From Millionella massiliensis (lineage in GTDB: Bacteria > Bacteroidota > Bacteroidia > Bacteroidales > Rikenellaceae): a DNA stretch of 64,000 nucleotides. The translations under genes were made by a program, and so were the position numbers. The first letter of the stretch is position 1; each line of letters starts with the position of its first letter. Location: assembly GCF_900104655.1 (NCBI RefSeq), contig NZ_FNWD01000002.1, positions 434,001 to 498,000 of the forward strand, in the 5' to 3' direction. The notes beneath the pieces are model-generated. The model did not search any database and was not told where the DNA came from. It was given only the letters and a program-made list of their open reading frames with translations. Shown here in pieces: positions 32,684 to 41,697 of this stretch.

Positions 32684-33331
32684 ATGGAGACGAACGAACT
32701 GCTCGGCCGGTACGGTACACCCGCTGAAAGGGTCACACGCGCCGCAGCCGCCCTGCGGGAGGGTAGGGGCATCCTGCTCACCGACGACGAAAACCGAGAA
32801 AACGAAGGCGATCTGATTTTTGCTGCCACGACGATGACCACCGAACAGATGGCCCTGATGATCCGCTCGTGCAGCGGAATCGTCTGTCTCTGTCTGCCGC
32901 CCGACAAAGCCCGGGAACTGGCCCTGCCGCTGATGGTCGAGCACAACACCAGTCGATACGGTACCGCCTTCACCATCTCGATCGAAGCCGCCGAAGGCGT
33001 TACAACCGGCGTTTCGGCCTCAGACCGCATCCAGACAATCCGCGCAGCGGTCGCTCCGAACGCAACACCCGCCTCGTTGAGCCATCCGGGACATGTTTTC
33101 CCGCTGATCGCCCGCGCAGGAGGCGTACTCGAACGCGACGGGCATACCGAAGGGAGCGTCGATCTGGTCCGTTTGGCCGGTCTTTCTCCCTATGCCGTGC
33201 TTTGCGAACTGACCAACGAAGACGGCACCATGGCACGTCTGCCACAAATCGTCGAGTTCGCCGAACAGCATGACTACCCGGTGGTGACCATCGCCGACAT
33301 TCAGGCCTGGCGAACGACCCACAACGACTAA
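32684..33331 (+). CDS. ribB: 3,4-dihydroxy-2-butanone-4-phosphate synthase
   Basis: A 215-residue RibB converting ribulose 5-phosphate to 3,4-dihydroxy-2-butanone 4-phosphate plus formate, for riboflavin synthesis. Catalytic and metal-binding residues lie in [11 protein letters not shown] (about residues 30-40). SGIVCLCLP, the TGVSASDR loop, HPGHVFPL and the HTEGSVDL motif follow in order. There is no GTP cyclohydrolase II domain, so this is the single-domain form of E. coli size (217). The ATG at 32684 lies two bases after the nitroreductase stop. A terminator follows at 33349. Confidence 0.93.
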   Translation: METNELLGRYGTPAERVTRAAAALREGRGILLTDDENRENEGDLIFAATTMTTEQMALMIRSCSGIVCLCLPPDKARELALPLMVEHNTSRYGTAFTISIEAAEGVTTGVSASDRIQTIRAAVAPNATPASLSHPGHVFPLIARAGGVLERDGHTEGSVDLVRLAGLSPYAVLCELTNEDGTMARLPQIVEFAEQHDYPVVTIADIQAWRTTHND

Positions 33332-33348
33332 ACCTCACCGCCATCACG

Positions 33349-33388
33349 CAACAGAGCCAGACTCATCACATTGAGTCTGGCTCTGTTG
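33349..33388. terminator. Hairpin terminator after ribB
   Basis: CAACAGAGCCAGACTCA pairs with TGAGTCTGGCTCTGTTG around a 6-base loop, followed by TTTATTT. It ends the nitroreductase-ribB transcript and may also serve the convergent exporter genes. Confidence 0.8.
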
Positions 33389-33472
33389 TTTATTTCCTAC
33401 GACAGAGGGTCAACACTGTTTTGAAACCATGTCACATCGTTTTGCCCTGAAAGGAGTAAATCGTTCCACCGA

Positions 33473-34882
33473 CTATCTCTTTCCGCGCACCGCATTGCCG
33501 GCCGTCGGCTTCAGCAGCGCATAGCCGAACAGGTGCAGGAAACCGACCGCAGCAATCATCAGAAAGGCCAACCGGAAATCAGGCACGGTATAGTGTCCCG
33601 CCACCCCTCCGTCGAGGATATTGGCAAAACGCAACGCCACGGCCCCAACCGCAATTCCCATCCCGGTCGACATCTGCTGGATCGTGCTGTACAACGTATT
33701 GGCCGGCGTCATTTTGCGTTCGGCAATATCGGCAAAAGCCAGCGTCGTGAGCGAACTGAACTGCATCGACCGCACCATCCCGGAAAGGAACAGCGTCAGG
33801 ACGATGATCCAAACCGGCGTTTCGGGCAGGAACAGCGCCGTGAAGACCGTAAAGAGTGCCACCAGCGCCCCGTTGACCAACAGAATCGTCCGGAACTTGA
33901 AATGACGGATAATCCACACCGTAGCCGATTTCATCGAGAGGTTGCCCACCATCGTGGAGAGGAACAGTAGCCCCGATTCAAAGGGGCTGAGGCCGAACCC
34001 CTCCTGGAACATCAACGGCACCAGGTACGGAAACGAACCGATCACGATTCGCGACACGGAGCCGGTCCAAATGGTGATGCTGTACGTACGGATCCGCATC
34101 ACGGAGTAGTCGATCAGCGGAGCCTTCATCCGTTTCGACAGCCAAACGTTGACCGCCAGCACAGCCAGACTTCCGCCCACAGTCGCCAACGCAGCCCAAT
34201 ACGAAACATCGGTTTTGCTGAAAAGTTCGACTCCGTACATAAAGCCGGCCACCGCCACGCCGCTCAGCACAAAGCCGACCCAGTCGAACGGTTTTTTGAC
34301 GACCGCCCGTCCCGTTCGCGGTTCCTCGTTGGGGATGTAGTGCCACGCCAACAGGATACAGGCGATACTGATCGGCACATTGAGGTAGAAAATCCAGCGC
34401 CACGACCAATAGGTAGTCAAATAACCACCGATCATCGGCCCCACGATCGGTGCCACAAGGGCAGGCACCGTAATGTAGTTCATGGCCGCAGCCAGCTCAT
34501 CTTTCGGCGTAACCTTCAGCACCGCCAGCCGTCCCACGGGCACCATCATCGCCCCGGCCATCCCCTGCAACAGGCGATAGATCACGAACTGAAGCAGGTT
34601 CTGAGACGTGCCGCACAACACCGAGGCCAAAATAAAAAACGCAATGGCCGAACAGAAGACCCGCCGCGTACCGTAGCGGTCTGCAATCCAGCCGCTCATG
34701 GGGATAAAGATGGCCAACGCCATCAGGTAGGAGGTCACGCCCGTACTCAGGTGGACCACATCCGTTGCAAAGGCATCGGCCATGGCAGGAATAGCCGTAT
34801 TGACCGCCGTGGTGTCGAGAAACTGCATGAAAAAGGCGATCGCCACCACCAGTGAGACCCGTATCGTCGTCCGTTTGTCCAT
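33473..34882 (-). CDS. MFS multidrug exporter, DHA2 (EmrB/HsrA) family
   Basis: A 469-residue transporter with about 13-14 hydrophobic helices. Motifs: FLDTTAVNTAIPAMA in helix 1 (the DHA2 D1 motif), GWIADRYGTRRVF (motif A, about residues 63-75), RLLQGMAGAMMVPVGR (motif B) and GPMIGGYLTTYWSWRWIF (motif C). It exports drugs or toxic metabolites using the proton gradient across the inner membrane. Its ATG overlaps the last base of the MATE gene, so two exporters are translated from one message. Confidence 0.9.
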   Translation of the reverse strand: MDKRTTIRVSLVVAIAFFMQFLDTTAVNTAIPAMADAFATDVVHLSTGVTSYLMALAIFIPMSGWIADRYGTRRVFCSAIAFFILASVLCGTSQNLLQFVIYRLLQGMAGAMMVPVGRLAVLKVTPKDELAAAMNYITVPALVAPIVGPMIGGYLTTYWSWRWIFYLNVPISIACILLAWHYIPNEEPRTGRAVVKKPFDWVGFVLSGVAVAGFMYGVELFSKTDVSYWAALATVGGSLAVLAVNVWLSKRMKAPLIDYSVMRIRTYSITIWTGSVSRIVIGSFPYLVPLMFQEGFGLSPFESGLLFLSTMVGNLSMKSATVWIIRHFKFRTILLVNGALVALFTVFTALFLPETPVWIIVLTLFLSGMVRSMQFSSLTTLAFADIAERKMTPANTLYSTIQQMSTGMGIAVGAVALRFANILDGGVAGHYTVPDFRLAFLMIAAVGFLHLFGYALLKPTAGNAVRGKR

Positions 34883-36225
34883 TACACCCGATTTTTACCC
34901 GTCCGATTGTAGAAACGTCCCATCATCATGAGGCCCGCCGAGAGCAGCCCTATCGGGAAGCCCCACCAGATTCCGAAGATCCCCCCGTGCAGCACGAAAC
35001 CGAACAGATAGCAGAGCGGCAGGGCCAGCACGAAATAGCCCAGAAGCGAGATCACCGCCATCGAGGTCACGTCGTTCATCCCGCGCAGCGCATTGGCATA
35101 GGTGACCTGGAACACATCGCCGACCTGCAACGTCAGCAGAATCAGCATCAGCACCGAGACGATCTCCGCCACTTCGGGCGGAGCATTGAAAATACGGGCC
35201 ATGAAGGGACGGAGCGCCAGGAAGGCACAGCAGATCACCACGGACATCGCCGCCATGAGCTGCAGACCGGCCCGCACGGTTCGCCGCACCCCCGTCGAGT
35301 CGCGCCGTCCGTAAAAGTGGCTCACGCGAATGGAGATCGCCGCACCCGTTCCGTAGTAAAGCAGGATACCGAGCGTCGAGACCGAGAGAATCACCTGATG
35401 CGAAGCCAGTTCGACCGCGCCAAGCCATCCAATCATCACGCCAGCAATGCTGAACATACCGTTTTCAATCCCCATCTGCAGACCGACCATCGTACCCATA
35501 CCGGTCAAAGTTCGTATCGACGGCCAGCACAAACGCCCGTCGCGAAACGCCGGACGGTAACGCCGGTAACGCTGCGTGTAAAAAAAGATGACGGCAAACA
35601 GCGCGGGCATCAGCACACGGGTCAGCAGGGTGGAGATACCGGCACCCGTAGCCCCCATGTCCGGCAGCCCCAGTTTACCGTAAATCAGGACGTAGTTGCC
35701 GAGGATGTTAAAGGCATTTCCCCCGATCATGATATACATCGGAAGCCGCGTATCGGTAATTCCGTCCGCAAACTGTTTGAATCCGTTGAACAGCATGACG
35801 AACGGCAACGAAGCCAGTTGCAGGGCGAAGTAGGGTCGGATCAGCGGCAACAACTCTTCGGGTTGCCCCATGCGATCCACATTCAGGTAGAGCACCCCCA
35901 TCACCGCCATCATGACGACAGCCACAGCCATGTTTACCGCCAGACTGTTTTTCAACCACTGGCCGATGCGCGACGTATCGCCCGTGCCGTAGCTTTGGCC
36001 CACGAGCGGGGTCAGACCGTAGGAAAATCCCAGGCCGAAAAGAATGGGAATATTGAAGACACTGTTTACGAAGGATACGGCTGCCAGATGGTCCATCCCA
36101 TAGCGTCCGACCATCAGCCCGTCCATGAACCCGACAATCACGATTCCGAGCTGGCCGACCATGATCGGCAGTCCGAGTTTGAGCAACTCGCGGTAATCGG
36201 AACGGTAGCGAACGAAATAAGACAT
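34882..36225 (-). CDS. MATE family efflux protein
   Basis: A 447-residue protein from the ATG at 36225 (MSYFVRYRSDYRELLKLGLP). It has twelve hydrophobic helices and the family patterns LPIMVGQLGIVIVGFMDGLMVGR at the start, QSYGTGDTSRIGQWL, and the second-half repeat beginning MGTMVGLQMGIENGMFS. MATE proteins expel cationic drugs or organic acids in exchange for Na+ or H+. The upstream 15 codons of the frame overlap a promoter and are not used. Cotranscribed with the MFS exporter. Confidence 0.9.
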   Translation of the reverse strand: MSYFVRYRSDYRELLKLGLPIMVGQLGIVIVGFMDGLMVGRYGMDHLAAVSFVNSVFNIPILFGLGFSYGLTPLVGQSYGTGDTSRIGQWLKNSLAVNMAVAVVMMAVMGVLYLNVDRMGQPEELLPLIRPYFALQLASLPFVMLFNGFKQFADGITDTRLPMYIMIGGNAFNILGNYVLIYGKLGLPDMGATGAGISTLLTRVLMPALFAVIFFYTQRYRRYRPAFRDGRLCWPSIRTLTGMGTMVGLQMGIENGMFSIAGVMIGWLGAVELASHQVILSVSTLGILLYYGTGAAISIRVSHFYGRRDSTGVRRTVRAGLQLMAAMSVVICCAFLALRPFMARIFNAPPEVAEIVSVLMLILLTLQVGDVFQVTYANALRGMNDVTSMAVISLLGYFVLALPLCYLFGFVLHGGIFGIWWGFPIGLLSAGLMMMGRFYNRTGKNRV

Positions 36226-36267
36226 GGCAACAAGCGGGAGCGGACCGGCCACCCCGAAAAAACGCCC

Positions 36268-36275
36268 CAAATTTA
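36268..36275 (-). promoter_or_regulatory. -7 box (TAAATTTG) of the MATE-MFS operon
   Basis: TAAATTTG on the minus strand lies 43 bases upstream of the MATE ATG and matches the Bacteroidota consensus. A clear -33 TTTG is absent. Confidence 0.5.
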
Positions 36276-36435
36276 CGCATTTTGCAGTAAAAAACGGCCT
36301 TTGTTCTTCCGAGGCATCAAGCTGCGGCGGGCGTACCGGAACAAAGGGGCAACAGGCAACCTGACAAGCCGACCAGCGATCCCCGACAACACCTCTCCGC
36401 CCCCAGAAAGAGCAACGGCGAATGAAACCGCAAGA

Positions 36436-38613
36436 TTATGCTTCGGCCGGGACAGACTTCATCGAGAGGCTGATCCGTTTACGCGAGAGATCGACCTCCA
36501 GCACCCGAACGCGAACCGTCTGCCGCAATTTGACCACATCGGCCGGATTCTGGACGAAGCGGTCGGCCAGTTGCGAGATGTGCACCAACCCGTCCTGTTT
36601 GGCCCCCACATCGACAAACACGCCGAAGCTGGTGATATTGGTCACGATACCGGGCAGCACCATCCCCACCCGGAGGTCTTCGATCGAATGGACGTCGTCG
36701 GCAAAACGGAACTCCTGCGCCTCGGTACGCGGATCGCGGCCTCCCTTGGCCAGTTCAGCCACAATTTGCGTCAGCGTCTGCATCCCTACGCCGGGTGCAA
36801 CGTAGCTCTCGAGCGGAATGCGTCGGCGCGTCGCTTCGCTTTGTATCAGTTCCCCGACGCTGACCCCCAGATCGGCCGCCATCTTTTCGACGATAGCATA
36901 AGATTCGGGGTGTACCGCCGTATTGTCCAGCGGATTGGCAGCCCCGTCGATACGCAGGAAGCCGGCCGACTGTTCGAAAGCCTTGGCTCCCAGCCGCGGC
37001 ACCTTCAGCAACTCTTTTCGAGAGCGGAACGCCCCATTGGCGGCCCGGTAGGCCACGATATTACCCGCCAACACCGGCCCCAGACCCGACACATAGGTCA
37101 GCAGATGTTTCGAGGCGGTGTTGAGGTTGACCCCCACACGGTTCACACAACTCTCGACCACCGTATCGAGACTCTGTTTCAGTTTGGTCTGATCCACATC
37201 GTGCTGATACTGACCCACGCCGATCGACTTCGGGTCGATCTTCACCAGCTCGGCCAACGGGTCCATCAGCCGCCGACCGATCGAGACCGAGCCGCGAACC
37301 GTCACGTCGTAATCCGGGAACTCCTCGCGGGCCGTGGCCGATGCCGAATAGACCGAAGCGCCGTCCTCGCTCACCAGATAGACGCCGACCGGCCGACCGT
37401 CGGCAGTTTTCAACGCCAGCTCCTGCACCAATCGTTCCGACTCGCGCCCGGCAGTCCCGTTACCCACGGCGACCGCCTCAATGCGATAGTCGCGCACCAG
37501 GCGGCGGAGTACCTCGCCGGCTTCGGCACGTCGGTTCTGAGGCGCGTGCGGGTAGATCGTCTCGTTGTGCAGCAGGTTTCCCTGCGCATCGAGACACACC
37601 ACTTTGCAGCCAGTTCGATAGCCGGGGTCGATGGCCAGCGTCCGTTTCTGTCCGAGCGGAGCAGCGAGTAGCAACTGACGCAAATTCTCGGCGAACACAC
37701 GAATCGCCTCTTCATCGGCCCGCTCTTTCGAGAGCCCAAGCAGTTCCGTTTCGATCGAAGGACGCATCAGCCGTTTGTACCCGTCCGCAGCGGCCCGTGA
37801 CACCACCTCGACCGCCTGACGATTACGGGCATCGCGCCGTACAAAAATCCGCGTCAGCCGTTCCAGCAGGGTACCTTCGTGGTCGGCGTCAGGTGCAAGC
37901 GACAGGCGCAGCACGCCGGCCTTCTCGCCGCGCACCATCGCCATCAGCCGGTGGCTGGCGCAACGCCGAATCGGCTCGCTCCAGTCGAAATAATCGGCAT
38001 ATTTGACCGCCTCTTCCGCCGCCGGATCGACTCCGCGTGCCAGCGTCGAGGTAATCACGCCGTTCGAGGCGAAACTCCGTCGCACACAGTCGCGCGCGGC
38101 TACCGATTCGTTGACCCACTCCGCAATAATATCCGACGCCCCGGCCACAGCCGCATCCGTATCGGGGACCTCGTCCCCCTTCACAAATCGACGGGCCAGC
38201 ACCTCGGGATCGCTCTCCTGCCGCATGATCATCGCGGCCAGCGGTTCGAGCCCCTTTTCCCGCGCGATCGTTCCACGCGTGCGCCGCTTCGGCTTGTAGG
38301 GCAAGTAGAGGTCCTCCAGCACGGCACTCTCCCAGCAGTCGTCGATCGACCGGCGCAGTTCGGGGGTCAGTTTTCCCTGCTCCTCGATGGATTGCAGGAT
38401 GGTGGCCTTGCGCTTTTCGAGCTCGGTATATTTCGAGTAAAGATCACGAATGCGCTCCACGGCCACCTCGTCAAGACCACCGGTAGCCTCCTTGCGGTAA
38501 CGGCTGATAAAGGGAACGGTACAACCGTCGTCCAGCAGACGGATTGTATTTTCGGTCTGTGCGAGCGACGGAAGCGATAACTGACGGGCAATCAGCCCCG
38601 GAATAACGGACAT
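36436..38613 (-). CDS. tex: Tex family RNA-binding transcription accessory protein
   Basis: A 725-residue Tex protein from the ATG at 38613 (MSVIPGLIARQLSL). Domains in order: N-terminal helical region with FISRYRKEATGGLDE (about residues 35-50) and YLPYKPKRRTR; YqgF/RNase H-like domain with LAIDPGYRTGCKV (about 328-340); helix-hairpin-helix region (about 490-560, HLLTYVSGLGPVLAGNIV); C-terminal S1 domain (about 645-715, GMVLPGIVTNITSFGVFVDVG). Tex assists transcription and RNA handling. The much longer frame upstream of 38613 is a shadow of the metallo-hydrolase gene. Confidence 0.95.
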   Translation of the reverse strand: MSVIPGLIARQLSLPSLAQTENTIRLLDDGCTVPFISRYRKEATGGLDEVAVERIRDLYSKYTELEKRKATILQSIEEQGKLTPELRRSIDDCWESAVLEDLYLPYKPKRRTRGTIAREKGLEPLAAMIMRQESDPEVLARRFVKGDEVPDTDAAVAGASDIIAEWVNESVAARDCVRRSFASNGVITSTLARGVDPAAEEAVKYADYFDWSEPIRRCASHRLMAMVRGEKAGVLRLSLAPDADHEGTLLERLTRIFVRRDARNRQAVEVVSRAAADGYKRLMRPSIETELLGLSKERADEEAIRVFAENLRQLLLAAPLGQKRTLAIDPGYRTGCKVVCLDAQGNLLHNETIYPHAPQNRRAEAGEVLRRLVRDYRIEAVAVGNGTAGRESERLVQELALKTADGRPVGVYLVSEDGASVYSASATAREEFPDYDVTVRGSVSIGRRLMDPLAELVKIDPKSIGVGQYQHDVDQTKLKQSLDTVVESCVNRVGVNLNTASKHLLTYVSGLGPVLAGNIVAYRAANGAFRSRKELLKVPRLGAKAFEQSAGFLRIDGAANPLDNTAVHPESYAIVEKMAADLGVSVGELIQSEATRRRIPLESYVAPGVGMQTLTQIVAELAKGGRDPRTEAQEFRFADDVHSIEDLRVGMVLPGIVTNITSFGVFVDVGAKQDGLVHISQLADRFVQNPADVVKLRQTVRVRVLEVDLSRKRISLSMKSVPAEA

Positions 38614-38640
38614 AACAGAAAAGTAAAAACGAATGAGCCC

Positions 38641-38708
38641 CAAATGTACGTTTTTCCGGGGGAAGTGCAGACGGGTTTCGGATTTCGGCACAAAAAATGC
38701 TATATTTA
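38641..38708. promoter_or_regulatory. Divergent promoters for tex and the metallo-hydrolase
   Basis: TACATTTG on the minus strand (38641-38648) lies 28 bases before the tex ATG. TATATTTA on the plus strand (38701-38708) lies 20 bases before the hydrolase ATG. Both fit or nearly fit TAnnTTTG. Confidence 0.5.
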
Positions 38709-38727
38709 TTCCCGATATATTCCCACT

Positions 38728-39393
38728 ATGAGAACACTTCCGAACACCACCGATCGCTACGGCGAATTGAGCGTGACGCCCATCGGCCACGCCTCCCTTT
38801 ATCTGGACTATAAAAGCGAACGGATCGCCGTCGACCCGTACAGCGAAGTGGCCGATTTCTCGACCCTTCCCGAAGCTACGGTCATCCTGATCACACACGA
38901 CCACTACGACCATTACGACCCGGAAGCGATCCGCCCGATCGCCACCCCCGAAACGACCTTCATCGCCCCGCCCCAAGTGGCCGAACTGTTGCGTAAGGAT
39001 GGTTTCGAGCAGCCGATCATCACCCTGGCCAACGGTGACATTGCGGATTACAAAGACCGGATGCGTATCGCAGCCGTACCGGCATATAACATCGTCCGCG
39101 AACGCGCACCGGGCCAACCGTTCCACCCGAAAGGCGAAGGCAACGGCTACATTCTGACCATTGACGGAAAACGGATCTACATTGCAGGTGACACCGAAGT
39201 CATCCCCGAAATGCGCGAGATCAACTTCATCTTCATCGCATTCCTGCCGATGATGCTGCCCTATACCATCAACGAAGAGGAGTTCATCCAGGCTGCAAAA
39301 ATCATCGAGCCCGAATTCCTCTATCCGTACCACTACACGTCGATCAACAAGCAGGAGCTGCAACAAGCCTTGCCGAACATCACGATTCGCTAA
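38728..39393 (+). CDS. MBL-fold metallo-hydrolase (UlaG/UPF0173-like)
   Basis: A 221-residue metallo-beta-lactamase-fold protein from the ATG at 38728 (MRTLPNTTDRYGEL). The metal-binding motif is THDHYDHY (about residues 56-63). GHASLYLDY, IAGDTEVIPEM and the late YPYHYTS histidine complete the site. The compact length and GHAS start resemble the UlaG/UPF0173 subgroup, whose members hydrolyse lactones, phosphodiesters or other substrates. The actual substrate cannot be read from sequence. Divergent from tex. Confidence 0.87.
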   Translation: MRTLPNTTDRYGELSVTPIGHASLYLDYKSERIAVDPYSEVADFSTLPEATVILITHDHYDHYDPEAIRPIATPETTFIAPPQVAELLRKDGFEQPIITLANGDIADYKDRMRIAAVPAYNIVRERAPGQPFHPKGEGNGYILTIDGKRIYIAGDTEVIPEMREINFIFIAFLPMMLPYTINEEEFIQAAKIIEPEFLYPYHYTSINKQELQQALPNITIR

Positions 39394-39418
39394 ATCTGCC
39401 CGTTAGCCCCATGGTCGC

Positions 39419-39970
39419 ATGTCCGTATTACGCCAAATCACCCTGGGAGCCGTCTGTTGCATCGGCTGGAGCTGCGTCGGCACACGCTGTCTGATCTGTG
39501 CGCCGCCTCCCGGAACGGAATCTCCGACGCAAGGCGACCCGGTCGCATACGTCGACACGCGCGGTGATACGATCATTCCCCGTGGAGAGGTTTTGTACTG
39601 TGGCGCCGATACAATACGCACGTGGGGATTCGTCATACTGCGCGACGAACAGCGCAAAGGCCCCCACGACCGCTGCATCGCCATCAACCGACGCGGACAC
39701 AAACTGTTCAACGCCTATTGGTTCGACAACGGACCCGACCTTCCGCAGGAAGGGCTGTTCCGCATCCGGGACGATCGGGGACGCATCGGATATGCCGACA
39801 CCGCCGGACGCGTGGTGATCGCTCCACGTTTCGAGGCCGCTTTCCCCTTCGAGCATGGACGGGCCCGAGTGGCCCTACAGGCCGAAGAGCTGTCTGATGG
39901 GGAGCACACCCGATGGGAAGCAAACAACAGGCTGATAATTGATCGACGGGGCAGGGTAGTCGCCCCATAA
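39419..39970 (+). CDS. WG-repeat protein with lipoprotein-like signal
   Basis: A 183-residue protein. The start (MSVLRQITLGAVCCIGWSC) resembles a signal peptide with a possible lipobox Cys. The rest carries WG-type beta repeats: AYVDTRGDTIIPRGEV, CIAINRRGHKLFNAYW, and RIGYADTAGRVVIAPRFEAAFPFEHGRARV, the last being a canonical unit, plus a final LIIDRRGRVV. WG proteins are envelope-associated in Bacteroidota; the role is unknown. It starts 26 bases after the hydrolase stop, so cotranscription is likely. Confidence 0.7.
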   Translation: MSVLRQITLGAVCCIGWSCVGTRCLICAPPPGTESPTQGDPVAYVDTRGDTIIPRGEVLYCGADTIRTWGFVILRDEQRKGPHDRCIAINRRGHKLFNAYWFDNGPDLPQEGLFRIRDDRGRIGYADTAGRVVIAPRFEAAFPFEHGRARVALQAEELSDGEHTRWEANNRLIIDRRGRVVAP

Positions 39971-40023
39971 CCGGCTGCCACTACCACGCTACCCGCACAG
40001 ACGTGTCATTCCCCGGAAAATCG

Positions 40024-40068
40024 AGCCGCGGGACAGACAGAAATAAAAAATCTGTCTGCCCCGCGGCT
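40024..40068. terminator. Bidirectional hairpin between convergent genes
   Basis: AGCCGCGG...CAGACAG pairs with CTGTCTG...CCGCGGCT around a loop of A's and T's. The long GC-rich stem lies between the rightward WG gene and the leftward malic enzyme gene. Confidence 0.72.
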
Positions 40069-40202
40069 GTTTCATAATTTAACGGTTCGGATACCGTCGG
40101 TTTGTTGCACCCGTAGTGTCTGTTTTCTCTCTGCACTAGAAGCAGGGATAGCTCTAAAGCCATGAACCGACACCATAGAGGTACGCCCAGCCGCCCCCGG
40201 AG

Positions 40203-41498
40203 TTATCGCAGAATGGCGTTTTTATGCACCCGGGCCAACATGCACACCAGACCCGCCGCATAGGTATCCCAGTCGGTAATTTCGCGCGTGGCTACGCCCG
40301 ATTCGATGGCGGCCTTGGCCACAGCCACCGACACGGTAGTCAGCAGCCGTTTATCCAACGGCTTCGGTATCAGGTAGTCGCGCCCGAACGAGAGATGATC
40401 GAGGTTATAGGCATGCAGCACTTCGCCGGTCACGGGCTTTTTGGCCAAACCGGCAATCGCTTTCGCCGCAGCGATCTTCATCTCCTCGTTGATGGCCGTA
40501 GCACGCACATCGAGTGCCCCACGGAAAATATAGGGGAAACCGATCACATTATTCACTTGGTTAGGATAGTCGCTGCGCCCGGTGGCAAAGATCAGGTCGG
40601 GACGCGAAGCCTTGGCCTCCTCGTAAGGGATCTCGGGATCGGGATTGGCCAATGCGAAGACGATCGGATCCGCAGCCATCGTCTTGACCATCTCACCAGT
40701 CAGCACACCCGCTTTCGACACACCGAGAAACATGTCGGCACCGACAAGCGCTTCGGCCAGGGTCGAAATATTGCGATCGGTGGCGAACTGCGCCTTTTCG
40801 GGGGTCAGCTTGTCGCGCCGGATCGTAATGACGCCTTTGCTGTCGCACATGACCAAATTCTCGCGCCGTACGCCCAGCGAGAGGTAGAGCTTGGCACAGG
40901 CCGTGGCAGCAGCTCCTGCCCCGTTGACCACCACCTGAATCTGGTCGATCCGTTTACCGACAATCTCCAGTGCATTGAGCAGGGCCGCCGAGGTGATAAT
41001 CGCCGTACCGTGCTGGTCGTCGTGCATCAGGGGCAACTTGACCTCCTCCTTCAACCGGCGTTCGATTTCGAAACACTGCGGAGCCTTGATATCCTCGAGG
41101 TTGATCCCGCCGAAAGTCGGCGCAATCATCTTGACAGTCTGCACAAACTGGTCCACATCTTCAGTATCGATCTCGATGTCATACGTATTCACACCTGCCA
41201 ACACTTTAAAGAGCAGTCCTTTGCCCTCCATCACCGGTTTCGAGGCCAACGCACCGATGTTGCCGAGCCCCAGCACGGCCGTACCGTTCGAAATCACGGC
41301 CACCAAATTCTCTTTGGCGGTGTATTCATAGGCTTTTTCGGGGTCGTCGTGAATCTCCATACTCGGGACAGCCACACCCGGTGTGTAGGCCATCGAGAGG
41401 TCGTATTGGGTCATAAAAGGCTTGGTGGGAACCACTCCCAGCTTGCCTTTCGGCGCCGAGCTATGATAGCGCAAAGCTTCTTCTTTCAGATCTTTCAT
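40203..41498 (-). CDS. Malic enzyme, short form without phosphotransacetylase domain
   Basis: A 431-residue malate dehydrogenase (decarboxylating), yielding pyruvate, CO2 and a reduced nicotinamide. Visible are YTPGVAVP (about residues 38-45), [13 protein letters not shown], the catalytic [10 protein letters not shown] (metal-binding DD), and the Rossmann motif [26 protein letters not shown] lies in the second half. The MaeB-type enzymes common in Bacteroidota carry an additional phosphotransacetylase-like domain to about 760 residues; this gene ends after the malic domain. NAD or NADP preference is not certain. Confidence 0.9.
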   Translation of the reverse strand: MKDLKEEALRYHSSAPKGKLGVVPTKPFMTQYDLSMAYTPGVAVPSMEIHDDPEKAYEYTAKENLVAVISNGTAVLGLGNIGALASKPVMEGKGLLFKVLAGVNTYDIEIDTEDVDQFVQTVKMIAPTFGGINLEDIKAPQCFEIERRLKEEVKLPLMHDDQHGTAIITSAALLNALEIVGKRIDQIQVVVNGAGAAATACAKLYLSLGVRRENLVMCDSKGVITIRRDKLTPEKAQFATDRNISTLAEALVGADMFLGVSKAGVLTGEMVKTMAADPIVFALANPDPEIPYEEAKASRPDLIFATGRSDYPNQVNNVIGFPYIFRGALDVRATAINEEMKIAAAKAIAGLAKKPVTGEVLHAYNLDHLSFGRDYLIPKPLDKRLLTTVSVAVAKAAIESGVATREITDWDTYAAGLVCMLARVHKNAILR

Positions 41499-41543
41499 AC
41501 AAAAATGGTTTGTTTATGGATTTGGGGTTGTTTGCATTGAATG

Positions 41544-41674
41544 AATAAACGGATCGATGGTCCGTTTATTTTAACAAATTATAGAATTATTTCCGGAATC
41601 ACCATTCTTCGGGAAATTTGCACCCGCGAGAGACAGAAATGACAGCCGCTCAGGAAAAGTGCGACTGCCATTTC
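41544..41674. terminator. Two hairpins between the activase and malic enzyme genes
   Basis: GAAATGACAGCCGC/GCGACTGCCATTTC (41636-41674) lies 24 bases past the activase stop and likely terminates it. AATAAACGGA/TCCGTTTATT (41544-41570) lies upstream of the malic enzyme and could be a further terminator or a regulatory site. Confidence 0.55.
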
Positions 41675-41697
41675 ATCATGTTTCCAGAACAGAAAGG

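Noticed and set aside
34852-37671. 939-residue plus-strand frame
   Set aside because: His/Arg/Gln-rich composition antisense to the MATE and tex genes; a GC-driven shadow.
38614-39366. 250-residue N-terminal extension of the tex frame
   Set aside because: It is antisense to the metallo-hydrolase gene; Tex homologues begin at the MSVIPGLIARQLSL position.
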